Assembly: GCF_024323335.1 (NCBI RefSeq)
Contig: NC_066584.1
Span: 239,409,994 to 239,473,993, forward strand
DNA length: 64,000 nucleotides
Origin: Lathyrus oleraceus
Taxonomy: Eukaryota; Streptophyta; Magnoliopsida; Fabales; Fabaceae
Direction: 5' to 3'
Positions 9,831 to 22,400 of this stretch are shown piece after piece. A model generated the notes under the pieces. The model worked only from the letters and a program-made list of their open reading frames with translations, did no database searches and was not told the origin of the DNA. Every line of letters starts with the position of its first letter. Positions within the stretch are counted from its first letter, which is position 1. Position numbers and translations under genes: made by a program.

Positions 9831-12801
9831 ATCTCCTTTTCATCCCAAATTTATATTTGAAAGAGAAAAAACTTTAGAAATTGAGTTGATTGGAAAATGA
9901 TTTGAATTTGTGCTGATTGAATAAATGAATTTTATTTTGTGTATTATTTCATCTACTCGATTAATCAATAACCAAGTAGGTTTCATTGTAAGGAAGCCCA
10001 AGAGTAAGCTATGTGAGGTTGATGGCGATGCTAAGAGCAATCGACTTACAAGGGTGTTTGAAAGAGGACTCGACTTTGAATCGAGAATTGTATGATTTGT
10101 GCTTTTTGAAATTGGTTTGTATTGATAATGAAATTGAATTGGAAATGAATCGAAAGCGATTATGAAAAGATGGTTTGGATTTGGAATGAAATGGTTTTCT
10201 AATTAACCAAATTAATTTCTCAAAATTTGATTGAATTAATTAATTGATTTAACTAAAACTAATCACTAAAATTATTTACTAAAAAAATAAAATAATCATG
10301 TTAATTAAAATTAATTAATGTTAATTAATTAATTAAACAACATTTAAATTAATTAATAATAAAAAAAAAATATATGATAACATTGATTTACAAAACTCGA
10401 ATCATGGTAGTCACAAAATGTGCTAAAAACCAGTTATGGCGAGATGACAATATTGTCGATGTCATACGCGAGGTCGTAACGCGGTGAAAAAATTTAATTA
10501 ATATATTGAAGCTTGACGGCATATCGACATGAGATTGCCGAATCTGTAAATCAAAAAACTAACTTTCATCGCGATAAATAAAAATACAGCAGCAACTCAG
10601 CATTATTATTTCAATAATCATTCCAAAAACTATTAATTCATAATTATTGTAATCGAACTGAAAAAAAACTTATGAGAATCATCTTTAAACAATAACGGAA
10701 AAAACCATGGGGTGCCAACAATAATGTCTCAATGGGCCTAATATTCCTCAGCCAAAACAGCCCAAACGTAACAGGATTCACGGCTGACAAGCATGACATA
10801 CATCTTAATACTTCAAAAATAAATCACCCTAAAAAACTCTTATAGGATAATAACTACAGCCCGATAAATACATACGATTTTCCTAAACAATAATCACTTG
10901 GTTTGATTCACATAAACACGACAAACCAACAACCAAAATATTTGTATTTATTCAAAGATTAATGCGAAATACCCTGCGTCTCAAATACTCAAACACTGAA
11001 CTTCACAGTACTTATAACAACAAAATTTAACAATGATATGCATAATACTTCACACAGACAATTGACAATATGTGAGGCAAAATCAGATTTTGTACAGTCC
11101 AAAGATCAAATTAAAAATTAAAACTTGAAATGAAGAGGTTACCAATGCTGAAACAGGTCAATGTTGTTATTGTGCTTTTGTTTACCGTCTAGGTGGACCT
11201 CGTGAAGACTACAAACTGAAAGAGCCCCCATCTCCACTTGTGGCCGGTAGTTTTCATTACATCGGATGCACACATTATGTCTGAAATGCAATCCCCATGT
11301 GCTTCAAATGAATTTCAACGCGAAGATCCTCTGCTATCCTAACCTTAAAAACAACCATCGCCATCTCCAGAATCAATCGGTTGGCTCGGAATCTGGAAAT
11401 GAAGGGATGGATAGTGAAATGGAGGCGTAAGGGTTTGTAGATGAGGGACAAACGGCGAGGGTTTTTTGGTGGCGAGGAAGGGTTTGGTGTTGCTTGGAAA
11501 TCGCAGGTTACGGAGAGGGGGTTTGTTGAAGATGGAAGGTTGGAATCGAGTGAGGTTTGAGTTGGTGGTAGGCGGTGGTTTGAAGGAGTGTGAGAGATTT
11601 GAAGGTGGTGGTCGCGAGGTGATGGAGGTCGATGCGCGGTGAAGCCGGTTTGTGAAGCGGAGGGTTTTGTGAGTGAAGATGAAGGTGACGGTGGCGAGAG
11701 CGATGGTCGAGGGTTTGCGATGAAACCGAAGGAGCTTGCGGAGGGTTTATGATGAAGAACGGCGGCGGCTGAAGGTTGAAGGGGGTTAACGGCGGAGTTT
11801 CGTGTGGGTTTTGAGTGTGGGTTGCTTCTGTTGAGAGGTTACGGTAAGGGCGATGAAGGAGGGTTTTGTGGGTTGTGCGAGCTTGAGCTCGTGGCGGTGG
11901 AGATCGTGGATTCGCCGGTAGATTCGCGGCGGCTGAGGGTTTGAAGCGGTTTGAAGATGATTGACGGTGGAGGAGGGTTGTTTATGGTGTGTGGCCGCGT
12001 GATTTTGTGAGGAAGAGAGGGAATTGTGAAGGGTTTTTGGAGAGTGAATGAAGGAGTGTTCGTGAATCAGAGAGGAGAGGGAATTTAGAGGGAGAGAACA
12101 TGTGAGTGGTTTTTGAGCAAGAAATCAGAGAGTGGGAAATACGTCTGTGAGGATAAGAGGACACGTGGAGGAGATAGACGTGAGATTTGTGAGAGAGTGA
12201 ATAGTGAGTGTGTGAGCGTTATGAAGACGTTGGGGAGCCAGATGGAAGAGATCTTTTTAGATCTTTTTTTTTATTTTTTTTTCTTGTAGTCGTTAGAGGA
12301 GAGAGATATAAAGAGATTTTTTTTGTTTTTTATGCAAAGAAGGAATCCAATGCACACAATATATACATTTATTAATACACTTGTTATTTATTTAAACAAA
12401 CTAAAATCAACAAAGAAAAAACTAATTACTATTTGATTCTAATTAATATCTAAGAAAAACTAACTAATATTTAATTAAATACCATTCTAATTTCTTTAAT
12501 TAAATATCAAAAAATATTTGACCAATTAAAAAAAAATCGGATGTACATTTTATTCGGAAAAATTAAACCAATCACACTAAAATTGTCAGCACAAAACCTA
12601 TTATTAAAAAATACACTACTTCCTCAAATTTTGACGATTCGACCGATTTGTCTGTATTCTCAAATAAATTCAATCTGACTGACATTTCAGGCGTTGTTCA
12701 TGATGCAAATGTATGTCATGTTATGCATATGATGCTAAATTAAAAATTGAAATTAATTCTACGAAAATTCAAATATGCCCGGACAAAATTGGGGTATGAC
12801 A

Positions 12802-13059
12802 GCTGCCCCTATTTAATTAACTTGAACCAGAAAGTAAGAATGACAACAGTCTTCAGACATTCGTGGTGGAAGATAATTAAATACGAAAAGATCCAAATTT
12901 TGTCCTTCGGAATGCAATGGAGAAATGCAGAAAGAAAATGCAATGGATTCTAACAGCACCAAGGTAATAGGGGTAGAATGTCCGATCAATGTCAACCCTC
13001 GAGTCAACATTCAAATCTTGCAAAGGTCGTTTCTGATGTAAAGACAAAACTGTACAAGT
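12802..13059 (-). other. Polypurine tract and noncoding stretch next to the 3' LTR of B
   Basis: The - strand reads TAGGGGCAGC directly before the LTR start TGTCATACCCC, the expected plus-strand primer. No gene was seen between this and the tandem array. Confidence 0.75.
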
Positions 13060-15330
13060 TTTCTGGCACCAAAAGGATGACATTAGGACTTGCTATTACC
13101 AAAAGGATGATAGTAGTTCACCATGATTGTCAGGATTGTCATCACCAAAAGGATGATGGATAAACCGAGCTTCAAAAGTAGTCATCACCAAAAGGATGAT
13201 GGTTATAGTGGCTATAACAAAGATCTCCATCACCAAAAGGATGATGGTAGGATCAACAACAAATCTCGCTATCACCAAAAGGATGAAAGCTAGACACAAT
13301 CCAAAGATTCCCATCACCCAAAGGATGATGTCCGTCACCAAAAGGATGATGGTTATTCTGATAGAGTTTCCATTAATAGAGAGTATAATATCAAGGCTAT
13401 CACCAAAAGGATGATAGTTGACTCATCAACTTCAAAGATCACCGTCACCAAAAGGATGAAGGTAAGATCCAACAACAAAACTTGTTATCACCAAAAGGAT
13501 GATAATAAGTCAAATATCTTCAATGATCACCATTCACCAAAAGGATGAAGGAATAGTCATACAATAAACTTGTTATCACCAAAAGGATGATAATAAGTCG
13601 AAACAATTGATCACCATCACCAAAAGGATGAAGGTAGGATCAAGACACAAACTTGTTATCACCAAAAGGATGATAATAAGTTAACAATCACCATCACCAA
13701 AAGGATGAAGGTATTGTCAAACGACCAAACTTATTACCACCAAAAGGATGATAATAAGTACACACGCAATTGATCATCATCACCAAAAGGATGAAGGTAG
13801 GATCAAGACACAAACTTGTTATCACCAAAAGGACGATAATAAGTCAACAGTCACCATCACCAAAAGGATGAAGGTATTGCCAAACGACGAAACTTGTTAC
13901 CACCAAAAGGATGATAATAAGTACACAACGCAATTGATCACCATCACCAAAAGGATGAAGGTAAGACCAAGACAAACTCGTTATCACCAAAAGGATGATA
14001 ATAAGTCAACAATCACCATCACCAAAAGGATGAAGGTATAATTAAAAGACACAACTTGTTATCGCCAAAAGGACGATAATAAGTCACACAACGCAATTGA
14101 TCACCATCACCAAAAGGATGAAGGTAAGATCAAGACAAACTTGTTATCACCAAAAGGATGATAATAAGTCAACAATCACCATCACCAAAAGGATGAAGGT
14201 ATTGTCAAACGACAAAACTTGTTACCACCAAAAGGATGATAATAAGTACACACGCAATTGATCACCATCACCAAAAGGATGAAGGTAGGATCAAGACACA
14301 AACTTGTTATCACCAAAAGGATGATAATAAGTCAACAATCACCATCACCAAAAGGATGAAGGTATAATTAAAAGACACAACTTGTTACCACCAAAAGGAT
14401 GATAATAAGTTAACAATCACCATCACCAAAAGGATGAAGGCATTGTCAAACGACAAAACTTGTTACCACCAAAAGGGTGATAATAAGCACACACACAATT
14501 GATCACCATCACCAAAAGGATGAAGGTAGGATCAAGACACAAACTTGTTACCACCAAAAGGATGATGATAAGTCGACAATTACCATCACCAAAAGGATGA
14601 AGGTATTGTCAAACGACAAAACTTGTTACCACCAAAAGGATGATAATAAGTACACACGCAGTTGATTACCATCACCAAAAGGATGAAGGTAGGATCAACA
14701 ATAGAACTTGTTACCACCAAAAGGATGATAATAAGTCAATAACCTTAAACATCACTGACACCAAAAGGATGACAGTAAGATCAAACAAACCGAACTTGTT
14801 ATCACCAAAAGGATGATAATAAGGACAGAACTTCAAAACTTGTTATCACCAAAAGGATGATAATAAGCTGAAACAGACTCAATGATCACCATTACCAAAA
14901 GGATGAGGGTAACATCAAAACAAAACTCGTTATCACCAAAAGGATGATAATGAGTCAACAAACACCATCACCAAAAGGATGAAGGGGGGATTATAACTTC
15001 GAAACTCGTTACCACCAAAAGGATGATAATAAGTTATAATAACTTCAAGTATTGCTAACACCAAAAGGATGACAATGGGATTGGACTTTCCAAATGTCAC
15101 CATCACCAAAAGGATGATAGCTTAAACCAAACTCCGTAATCTCTATCACCAAAAGGATGATATTTAGATTGAACTGGACGACATCACCAAAAGGATGATG
15201 GTTGAACCAGAATGACAAGGATTTCTTATCACCACAAGGATCGCCGACACCAAAAGGATGACGGTGATCGTAAACAGGGTGATGATTAATATTATTTCTC
15301 AATGAACTTTCACCAAAAGGATGATAGTGA
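13060..15330 (-). repeat. CACCAAAAGGATGA tandem array inside element B
   Basis: About 55-60 units share the core CACCAAAAGGATGA (+ strand), spaced about 35-45 bases. From about 13440 to 14730 the units alternate in a 75-85-bp dimer: one half CTTGTTATC-core-GATAATAAG, the other ACCATC-core-AAGGT. The flanks of the core are inverted, so each unit can fold as a stem-loop. It lies in the 3' part of the element, the known position of hypervariable tandem arrays in Tat/Ogre elements. Open frames inside it are repeat artefacts. Confidence 0.9.
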
Positions 15331-17811
15331 GAAAATACTGGAAAAATAAGGCTACTGTCAAAGTTCAGTATCTGATTTACTGGGTAGTGTTGGAACATTA
15401 CTGGGTAAGATTTGCCTGGGGTATCAACAACAAAAGGTTGCAGAACCAATATTCTCTGGGGAGATGTAGTTTCTGTCAACAAAAGGTTACAGGAAACGAC
15501 TCATTGAGGGACGCTCAACGTGAAAAGAGGTAAGTGTTTGGAGAAACATTGTTTAACTTAGCTGAGGATAACATCTTATCAACAAAAGGTTGAAGGATGT
15601 AGCTCAATGGGGAACGCCCAATGGTAGGGTAGGAACTCATTTAGAGGAAAACAATGACTCAACTGAGGGTTGGCCTGAATGCCTACGACTAAACCTTGGA
15701 TTTTGATTCGTGTTATGCACATGAATGATATGTATGTGTTATGTAATGAGGTGATGCATATGATGCATGTGATGCATGTTTGAATGCAAAGGATGCTTGG
15801 TTTGTTTGGGATTGGCCCCCCTTTCATAGGCGATGTGTTTTCTGGAAACCAGTGTTGGTTGTATTTGTTTTTTGTGAGAATGCCAGCAAAGTGGACTTTG
15901 GGTCGTTTGGTAATTGTCAACATGACTTGGACTACTGATTTGATGGAAGGATCTGACTTCCCGACACTCGGTAGTTGATGATGTGATGAACACGCAATGG
16001 ATGTGGATACTCCTGGTGCCCCAAGTTTGATCTCTTGCTAATACGTTGTGTATTTGTCTTCGAGAAGATCCTGATTTCTTCTTCAGACGCATTTGGCCAG
16101 CCTGTAACTGAGCATAGCGACGTGATCAACGCATGTTGGTTATGCCTTTGATGTGCCCCAAGGATTCTTGTCAAGATATGATGTTGCCCTAGTATGAACT
16201 TTTGACATTTTGGTTGTGAATTCAAGCAGTTACTAGTGTCTGATGCAATCTGTTTGACTGACTTGAAGATATGAAGGGAATTTGCCCCTTGCAACTTGTC
16301 TTGCCCCTGACTAGCCTTTGCGGGATTTGCCCCAGACTAACTGAGTATTGAAGTGTTTTTCCTCCCTGATCGACCGATGCTTGGAGATTTGTCTTATACT
16401 GACTTCTTCTTAAGTCAATATGATCAAAAAGATGCCATGCCCCTGATTCATAGGATGGTCTCAATTTGTGTCAGCACCAACGATCAAGTGCCTCTTGAAT
16501 TACCCCTTGTTGGAATTTTCTCGATGTCAAGTACTGACTGACAATTAAGATTTGTCATTCAAGAAATGGTGATTTTAATGCAACAGTTATGCAAGTTTTG
16601 AAAAACAATCATTCATTTGGAGTGTCGTGGTAGTGTGTGGCGAATGGATTACGTGTCCAATCGCGGTGCTTGATTTAGCTAGCGCGTGAGTGATATAGTG
16701 AGAAGAGAATATTAGCAAATCTTTCGGAGTCAGTTTACTCAACCTTGCTATAGTATGCTTTCAGAACAAACCTTACTTCAATTAGGTCTTTTGAAGGTTG
16801 TAACGTGGCTTGGTTCATGGTTATTGAAACAAAAGGATATAAGGCTCAAAGTTTATTTTAACCCACCCCTTCTTCATGATGATCTCCAATCCTACGTTCA
16901 GTTAATTCCCACACATTCGTCTTTTGCAGGTGTAAGGATAAAGATGGTAATTCAAGGTCTCTTGGAGTGGCAGCCACCTTATTTCGTTTTTTTTTTATGT
17001 CGGTGACCCTTTGATTTTGGTATGGTGGTCACTGAATCTTGTTTTGTTTTGTTGGAGACTTTCATTGTCTCTTTTGATTTTGTTTTGATCCCTAACTTTT
17101 GCATGGACTGCTTTGTTTGAAGCTTTAATCCATCGGGATTGCCCCTGTTTTTGCCTAAGTCTCCTTTTAGGGTGTTGGACTTAGCGGGCTCTTTCTTTGA
17201 ATGATTTTTTTTTTAAATTGTGACTGCCAAGTCATTGGTCACTGAAGAACAACTGACATAGATTTTGGATTCGTATGGTTCCTTCGACACTTCAGGATGT
17301 GTGCGAAGAATGTCATATGGTTGACCCTTGTATGGGATGTTTCATCTTTGTAATTCGTATGTGTAGTTAAATCAACTGAACACTACCCTGCCCCAGGATA
17401 AGCGTAAGGGTTTTGTAGATCCGAAAGAAACTCCTACTTCTAGGCTCGAAGTGGTTGACTAGGGATTAACTCCTTATCTCTCCAGTGTTTGGGGATTTGA
17501 AACAATGCCTGTACATCATCAGCAAGGTTTTATCCGAAAGCATTCAATCAGCAATTATGAGTATTTCGTTTTCGTCATCCTCCTTCCAAAATTTACTAAC
17601 AATAGTGAGATAAAGGAGGTGAAGTGGAAAAGTGTGTTTGTGATTTGCAAATGTGATAGATGAGTGAAGATGAAAGATTGATTCAAAGCATGCATAATCA
17701 TCCCATTAATAAGACCAAATGCAGATAACAATGTTTAAAGCATACAGTACTTAAACAGACAAGAACAAATTACAAAAGTGCGGAATGGTAAAAATGGCAT
17801 AATGATTGCCT
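15331..17811 (-). other. Noncoding interior (3' untranslated region) of element B
   Basis: No supported gene in 2.5 kb. Contents include CTGGGG-like motifs and AACAAAAGGTT variants at 15380-15600 that grade out of the array, an ATGCATATGATGCATGTG run near 15750, and a T-rich CCGGG-type segment at 17040-17200 like the 3' end of element A. Gag, protease and pol should lie in this direction in a full element; none is detectable. Confidence 0.6.
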
Positions 17812-18189
17812 TCATTCTAAGAAATCAGGTTTGACAGGTTGTGGCATGAAGAAAGCGTCATACGGATCTTCAACACCCATCATGGATCCATGGCGAGCAG
17901 ATGCAGCAGAATGCTCATGGGGGTTCATGTTGTCCATGGGAACAGGAATAGGGATCGGTCCTCCTTCAGGATGGACATGATTACCATCGAGATCAGTTGC
18001 TCCAGGGATACTTAGCGATGGTGATCCAAACTGGGCAGCAACTTTCCTGGCTTCAGCGTTAGTCTCAGCATCCTTTTCCTTATGGGCCAAGAGTAACATG
18101 GTCTCAAGCAGACGGTCCATCTTTGCCTGCATGGAGTCAATGTCCGTTCTCATCGAAACCTGGTTAGCTTCAAGCTGTTCAAGTGTCAT
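17812..18189 (-). CDS. Truncated gag N-terminus of element B (125 aa)
   Basis: A complete ATG-to-stop frame starting MTLEQLEANQVSMRTDIDSM. Residues 1-45 have the heptad pattern of a coiled coil, followed by an alanine/glutamate stretch and a proline/glycine/histidine-rich tail ending PQPVKPDFLE. The residues just upstream (TRHRYETRRNYK before the ATG) correspond to THRYYTRANISR before the gag start of element C, which supports homology to the Ogre gag N-terminus. The gag capsid domain, zinc knuckle and protease are gone. It is the only plausible coding unit of this recent element. Whether it is made and helps assembly with a helper gag is unknown; it could be a leftover. Confidence 0.55.
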   Translation of the reverse strand: MTLEQLEANQVSMRTDIDSMQAKMDRLLETMLLLAHKEKDAETNAEARKVAAQFGSPSLSIPGATDLDGNHVHPEGGPIPIPVPMDNMNPHEHSAASARHGSMMGVEDPYDAFFMPQPVKPDFLE

Positions 18190-18429
18190 CTTGTAGTTGC
18201 GGCGGGTCTCGTACCGGTGTCGAGTAGTCAGCGTTTACTGGACAAAGGGTAGACTATGGTGTAAGTTTTTTTGTTCTGGACAATGATATGCAATGCATGT
18301 TGATGATGTGCAAATGCATGAAATTCTGCCATGTTTTTCGCAGAGGAATACAGACTCAAAATCATTCACATGTCGAGTACATCAGGATAACAGGAAGAAG
18401 TAAAGGTTTCTCTGATCACAAGAAATTCC

Positions 18430-18800
18430 CAAAGGTAGGTTCTAAAGTTATGTTTTCAAGGAAGGAACTTAGACTCACGGATCAAGTTCAAAACTTCCTC
18501 GCAATGGTGGGCTAGCCACATCGTGATGGGAGTTCTGAAATGATCTAATCTAAGTGGGATTCTCGTATTGTACGAACAGGGTGTAGACCCTTCGGTTCAA
18601 TACTACATAATCGCCAATTATGAAAACAAAACTTGGGTTTAAGGCGAGGTCCCTAGAGTCACGGATCGTATTTAGAACCTCCCCGCAATAATGGGCTAGC
18701 CATATTGTGATGGAAACTCTAAACAGATCTACTCTAGGTGGAGTCTTCGTATTGTCCCAATGAGGTGTACACCCCCCGGTTCAATACTACACAACTCCGG
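18430..18800 (-). repeat. Tandem duplication in the leader of element B
   Basis: Two diverged copies of about 175-190 bp (about 18440-18612 and 18635-18797), sharing a TCACGGATC start, GGGCTAGCCA in the middle and CGGTTCAATACTACA near the end. They lie between gag and the PBS. Element C has a larger duplication at the same place. Confidence 0.7.
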
Positions 18801-19006
18801 GTTCTAAGTTTTTTTCTCGAAGCTCGGGTATGGAGCTTATCTCACAGCAAACATTAAGCCCCATATCATAATATCAAAATACATTACATATAACACAAGT
18901 AATCATAATAAAATACAGAGAGATAAACATGGAAAGAAAGGATATCTTCCAACAGTCATAGCAAAACCAGACTAAGTTAGGCTAGACTCTCTCTTGCTTA
19001 GAGCTT

Positions 19007-19024
19007 TCCCCAGCAGAGTCGCCA
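19007..19024 (-). other. Primer binding site of element B
   Basis: The - strand carries the full 18-base tRNA-Arg-type PBS, three bases (GAC) inside the 5' LTR end. It sets the 5' LTR as 19028-23520. Confidence 0.92.
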
Positions 19025-19208
19025 GTCTGTCGCACCTCAAAAAATGATGATAATGCGATCCCTCGCGATAGGACGCGGAAAAAATGTTCGAAACAGAGTC
19101 GCCACCGAACTTTATTCATTCCGATGAAGGAATAGGAAAATATCGAGAAAACCTCTAAAAAAATAGAATAATGGTCGTCGCAACCATATTCGGGTTTGGG
19201 AGTCGATT

Positions 19209-19256
19209 ACGTAAGGGGAAGGTATTAGCACCCCTCACGTCCGTTGTACTCAACGG
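19209..19256 (-). promoter_or_regulatory. Double-hairpin module in right LTR B
   Basis: Same hairpin 1 as the left LTR. Hairpin 2 is ACGTGAGGGG/CCCCTTACGT, where the one base changed between the two LTRs turns a G-T wobble into a Watson-Crick pair. Confidence 0.6.
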
Positions 19257-19411
19257 GAACCTCTTAGTCTGATTTTGCTATTTGACTGTTAATTGATTGT
19301 TTATCTGTTTGCTTCGAGTGATTAGAATTGATGATAGATATGGATGAAGACCTCAGGAGGGGGAAATGGGAGGTTTTTTATTAGTGTGCTCGCGAAGATA
19401 CAGTAATCTCC

Positions 19412-19463
19412 TGCCTACGTATCCTTATGGTGCAATAAGGAAATCAGAGCATTCGTAGTTCGG
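19412..19463 (-). promoter_or_regulatory. CCGAACTACG hairpin module in right LTR B
   Basis: Inner stem CCTTAT/ATAAGG; the 3' flank is ATACGTAGGCA, the version shared with other families, so the left copy carries the mutation. Confidence 0.5.
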
Positions 19464-22400
19464 GCTACTACGAATATTTGGGTGTGTTTTGTTTTGATGA
19501 ACGACTGTGTAGGTCGGCGTTCTAACGGCTAAACGCTGGCATGTCTACTCTCGGGGGAGGCTCTAGCACTGGTTTGTTGTGCGCATTAGAAAGGATTGAC
19601 AGTGTTCTTTTTGAAAGGGTTTTGGTCACGCGGGGGTGACAAGTTGGATTGATGTGTTTGAGATGTTTTGGAGAACGACGAAAGATTGAGCAATGTGGTG
19701 TTCACCAATCGTCCAATTCTTTCGAGGAGTAATAAGGCGTCCGCCTTCTACTCCTTTTTCGTTCAAATTATTTTGAAAGTTTGTTTGTGGATGTTGAATA
19801 TGCACGGTAGTGAGGCGTACGCCTCCTACTTGCTTATTCAAAGAATAATGAGGCGTACGCCACCTATTCTCTTATCCAAGTTTATTTAACGTGTTTTAGT
19901 CGGAAGTCGATAATTTGTGCAATATGGCGTACGCCAATTATTCAAATAATCGAGAGAGGGTGAGGCGTACGCCTCCCCTCCTTTATCATCCGAAGTTTAA
20001 ATAGTAAAAGACATGTTTAGATGTCGTATTCAATTGCGTTTATAACTTGAATTTTGGTAGGCTTTAATTTGATGACGAAGATTCGAGCAATATGGCGTAC
20101 GCCAATTATTCGAATAATCGAGAGATAATGAAGCGGATGCTCACTATTCTCCTTTTCATCTGAAATGTGGAATTAAAAGGATTTGGGATTTGTAGTTGAT
20201 TTAGAAGATGTGATTTGAATTTGTAAGATTATTAGGGTTTTATTTGAATGACGAAAATCCGAGCAATATGGCGTACGCCAATTATTCGTATAATCGAGAG
20301 ATAATGAAGCAGATGCTCACTATTCTCCTTTTCATCCAAAGATTAATTAAGAGGATTTTGTAGAAATGATTTAAAATATTATGATTTGAAGTCTTTGGTT
20401 TGAATGATTTGAATTTGGAAATTATATTTGATTTTGAAAAATGATTTGAAATTGTGGTTTAAGATTTAAACGGGTGACAAGAACTCGCGCAATATGGCGT
20501 ACGCCAATTATTCGAGTAATTGAGAAATAGTAAGGCGTACGCCTTCTATCTCCTTTTCATCCCAAATTTATATTTGAAAGAGAAAAAACTTTAGAAATTG
20601 AGTTGATTGGAAAATGATTTGAATTTGTGCTGATTGAATAAATGAATTTTATTTTGTGTATTATTTCATCTACTCGATTAATCAATAACCAAGTAGGTTT
20701 CATTGTAAGGAAGCCCAAGAGTAAGCTATGTGAGGTTGATGGCGATGCTAAGAGCAATCGACTTACAAGGGTGTTTGAAAGAGGACTCGACTTTGAATCG
20801 AGAATTGTATGATTTGTGCTTTTTGAAATTGGTTTGTATTGATAATGAAATTGAATTGGAAATGAATCGAAAGTGATTATGAAAAGATGGTTTGGATTTG
20901 GAATGAAATGGTTTTCTAATTAACCAAATTAATTTCTCAAAATTTGATTGAATTAATTAATTGATTTAACTAAAACTAATCACTAAAATTATTTACTAAA
21001 AAAATAAAATAATCATGTTAATTAAAATTAATTAATGTTAATTAATTAATTAAACAACATTTAAATTGATTAATAAAAAAAAAAGAAATATATGATAACA
21101 TTGATTTACAAAACTCGAATCATGGTAGTCACAAAATGTGCTAAAAACCGGTTATGGCGAGATGACAATATTGTCGATGTCATACGCGAGGTCGTAACGC
21201 GGTGAAAAAATTTAATTAATATATTGAAGCTTGACGGCATATCGACATGAGATTGTCGAATCCGTAAATCAAAAAACTAACTTTCATCGCGATAAATTAA
21301 AATACAGCAGGAACTCAGCATTATTATTTCAATAATCATTCCAAAAACTATTAATTCATAATTATTGTAATCGAACTGAAAAAAAAACTTATGAGAATCA
21401 TCTTTAAACAATAACGGAAAAAACCATGGGGTGCCAACAATAATGTCTCAATGGGCCTAATATTCCTCAGCCAAAACAGCCCAAACGTAGCAGGATTCAC
21501 GGCTGACAAGCATGACATACATCTTAATACTTCAAAAATAAATCACCCTAAAAAACTCTTACAGGATAATAACTACAGCCCGATAAATACATACGATTTT
21601 CCTAAACAACAATCACTTGGTTTGATTCACATAAACACGACAAATCAACAACCAAAATATTTGTATTTATTCAAAGATTAATGCGAAATACCCTGCGTCT
21701 CAAATACTCAAACACTGAACTTCACAGTACTTATAACAACAAAATTTAACAATGATATGCATAATACTTCACACAGACAATTGACAATATGTGAGGCAAA
21801 ATCAGATTTTGTACAGTCCAAAGATCAAATTAAAAATTAAAACTTGAAATGAAGAGGTTACCAATGCTGAAACAGGTCAATGTTGTTGCTGTGCTTTTGT
21901 TTACCGTCTAGGTGGACCTCGTGAAGACTACAAACTGAAAGAGCCCCCATCTCCACTTGTGGCCGGTAGTTTTCATTACATCGGATGCACACATTATGTC
22001 TGAAATGCAATCCCCATGTGCTTCAAATGAATTTCAACGCGAAGATCCTCTGCTATCCTAACCTTAAAAACAACCATCGCCATCTCCAGAATCAATCGGT
22101 TGGCTCGGAATCTGGAAATGAAGGGATGGATAGTGAAATGGAGGCGTAAGGGTTTGTAGATGAGGGACAAACGGCGAGGGTTTTTTGGTGGCGAGGAAGG
22201 GTTTGGTGTTGCTTGGAAATCGCAGGTTACGGAGAGGGGGTTTGTTGAAGATGGAAGGTTGGAATCGAGTGAGGTTTGAGTTGGTGGTAGGCGGTGGTTT
22301 GAAGGAGTGTGAGAGATTTGAAGGTGGTGGTCGCGAGGTGATGGAGGTCGATGCGCGGTGAAGCGGGTTTGCGAAGCGGAGGGTTTTGTGAGTGAAAATG

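Larger units (their letters stand above)
8312..12801 (-). repeat. LTR of element B (3' LTR of the - strand element)
   Basis: 4,490 bp, starting TGTCGCACC and ending GGTATGACA on the + strand. It holds the double hairpin (8492-8539), one CCGAACTACG module (8695-8746), a cluster of GGCGTACGCC palindromes (about 9010-9830), a very AT-rich block (about 10200-10400), and a GC-rich, G-run block (about 11400-12250) that gives spurious proline/serine-rich frames. Confidence 0.92.

Noticed and set aside
13748..14041. Open frames rich in HHQKDD/ITKRM repeats in the array
   Set aside because: They are translations of the tandem core CACCAAAAGGATGA and carry no other signal.
13060..15330. Regular short repeats with variable spacers, superficially like a CRISPR array
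   Set aside because: The spacers are themselves repeated and the array is inside a plant LTR retrotransposon; no cas genes, eukaryotic context.
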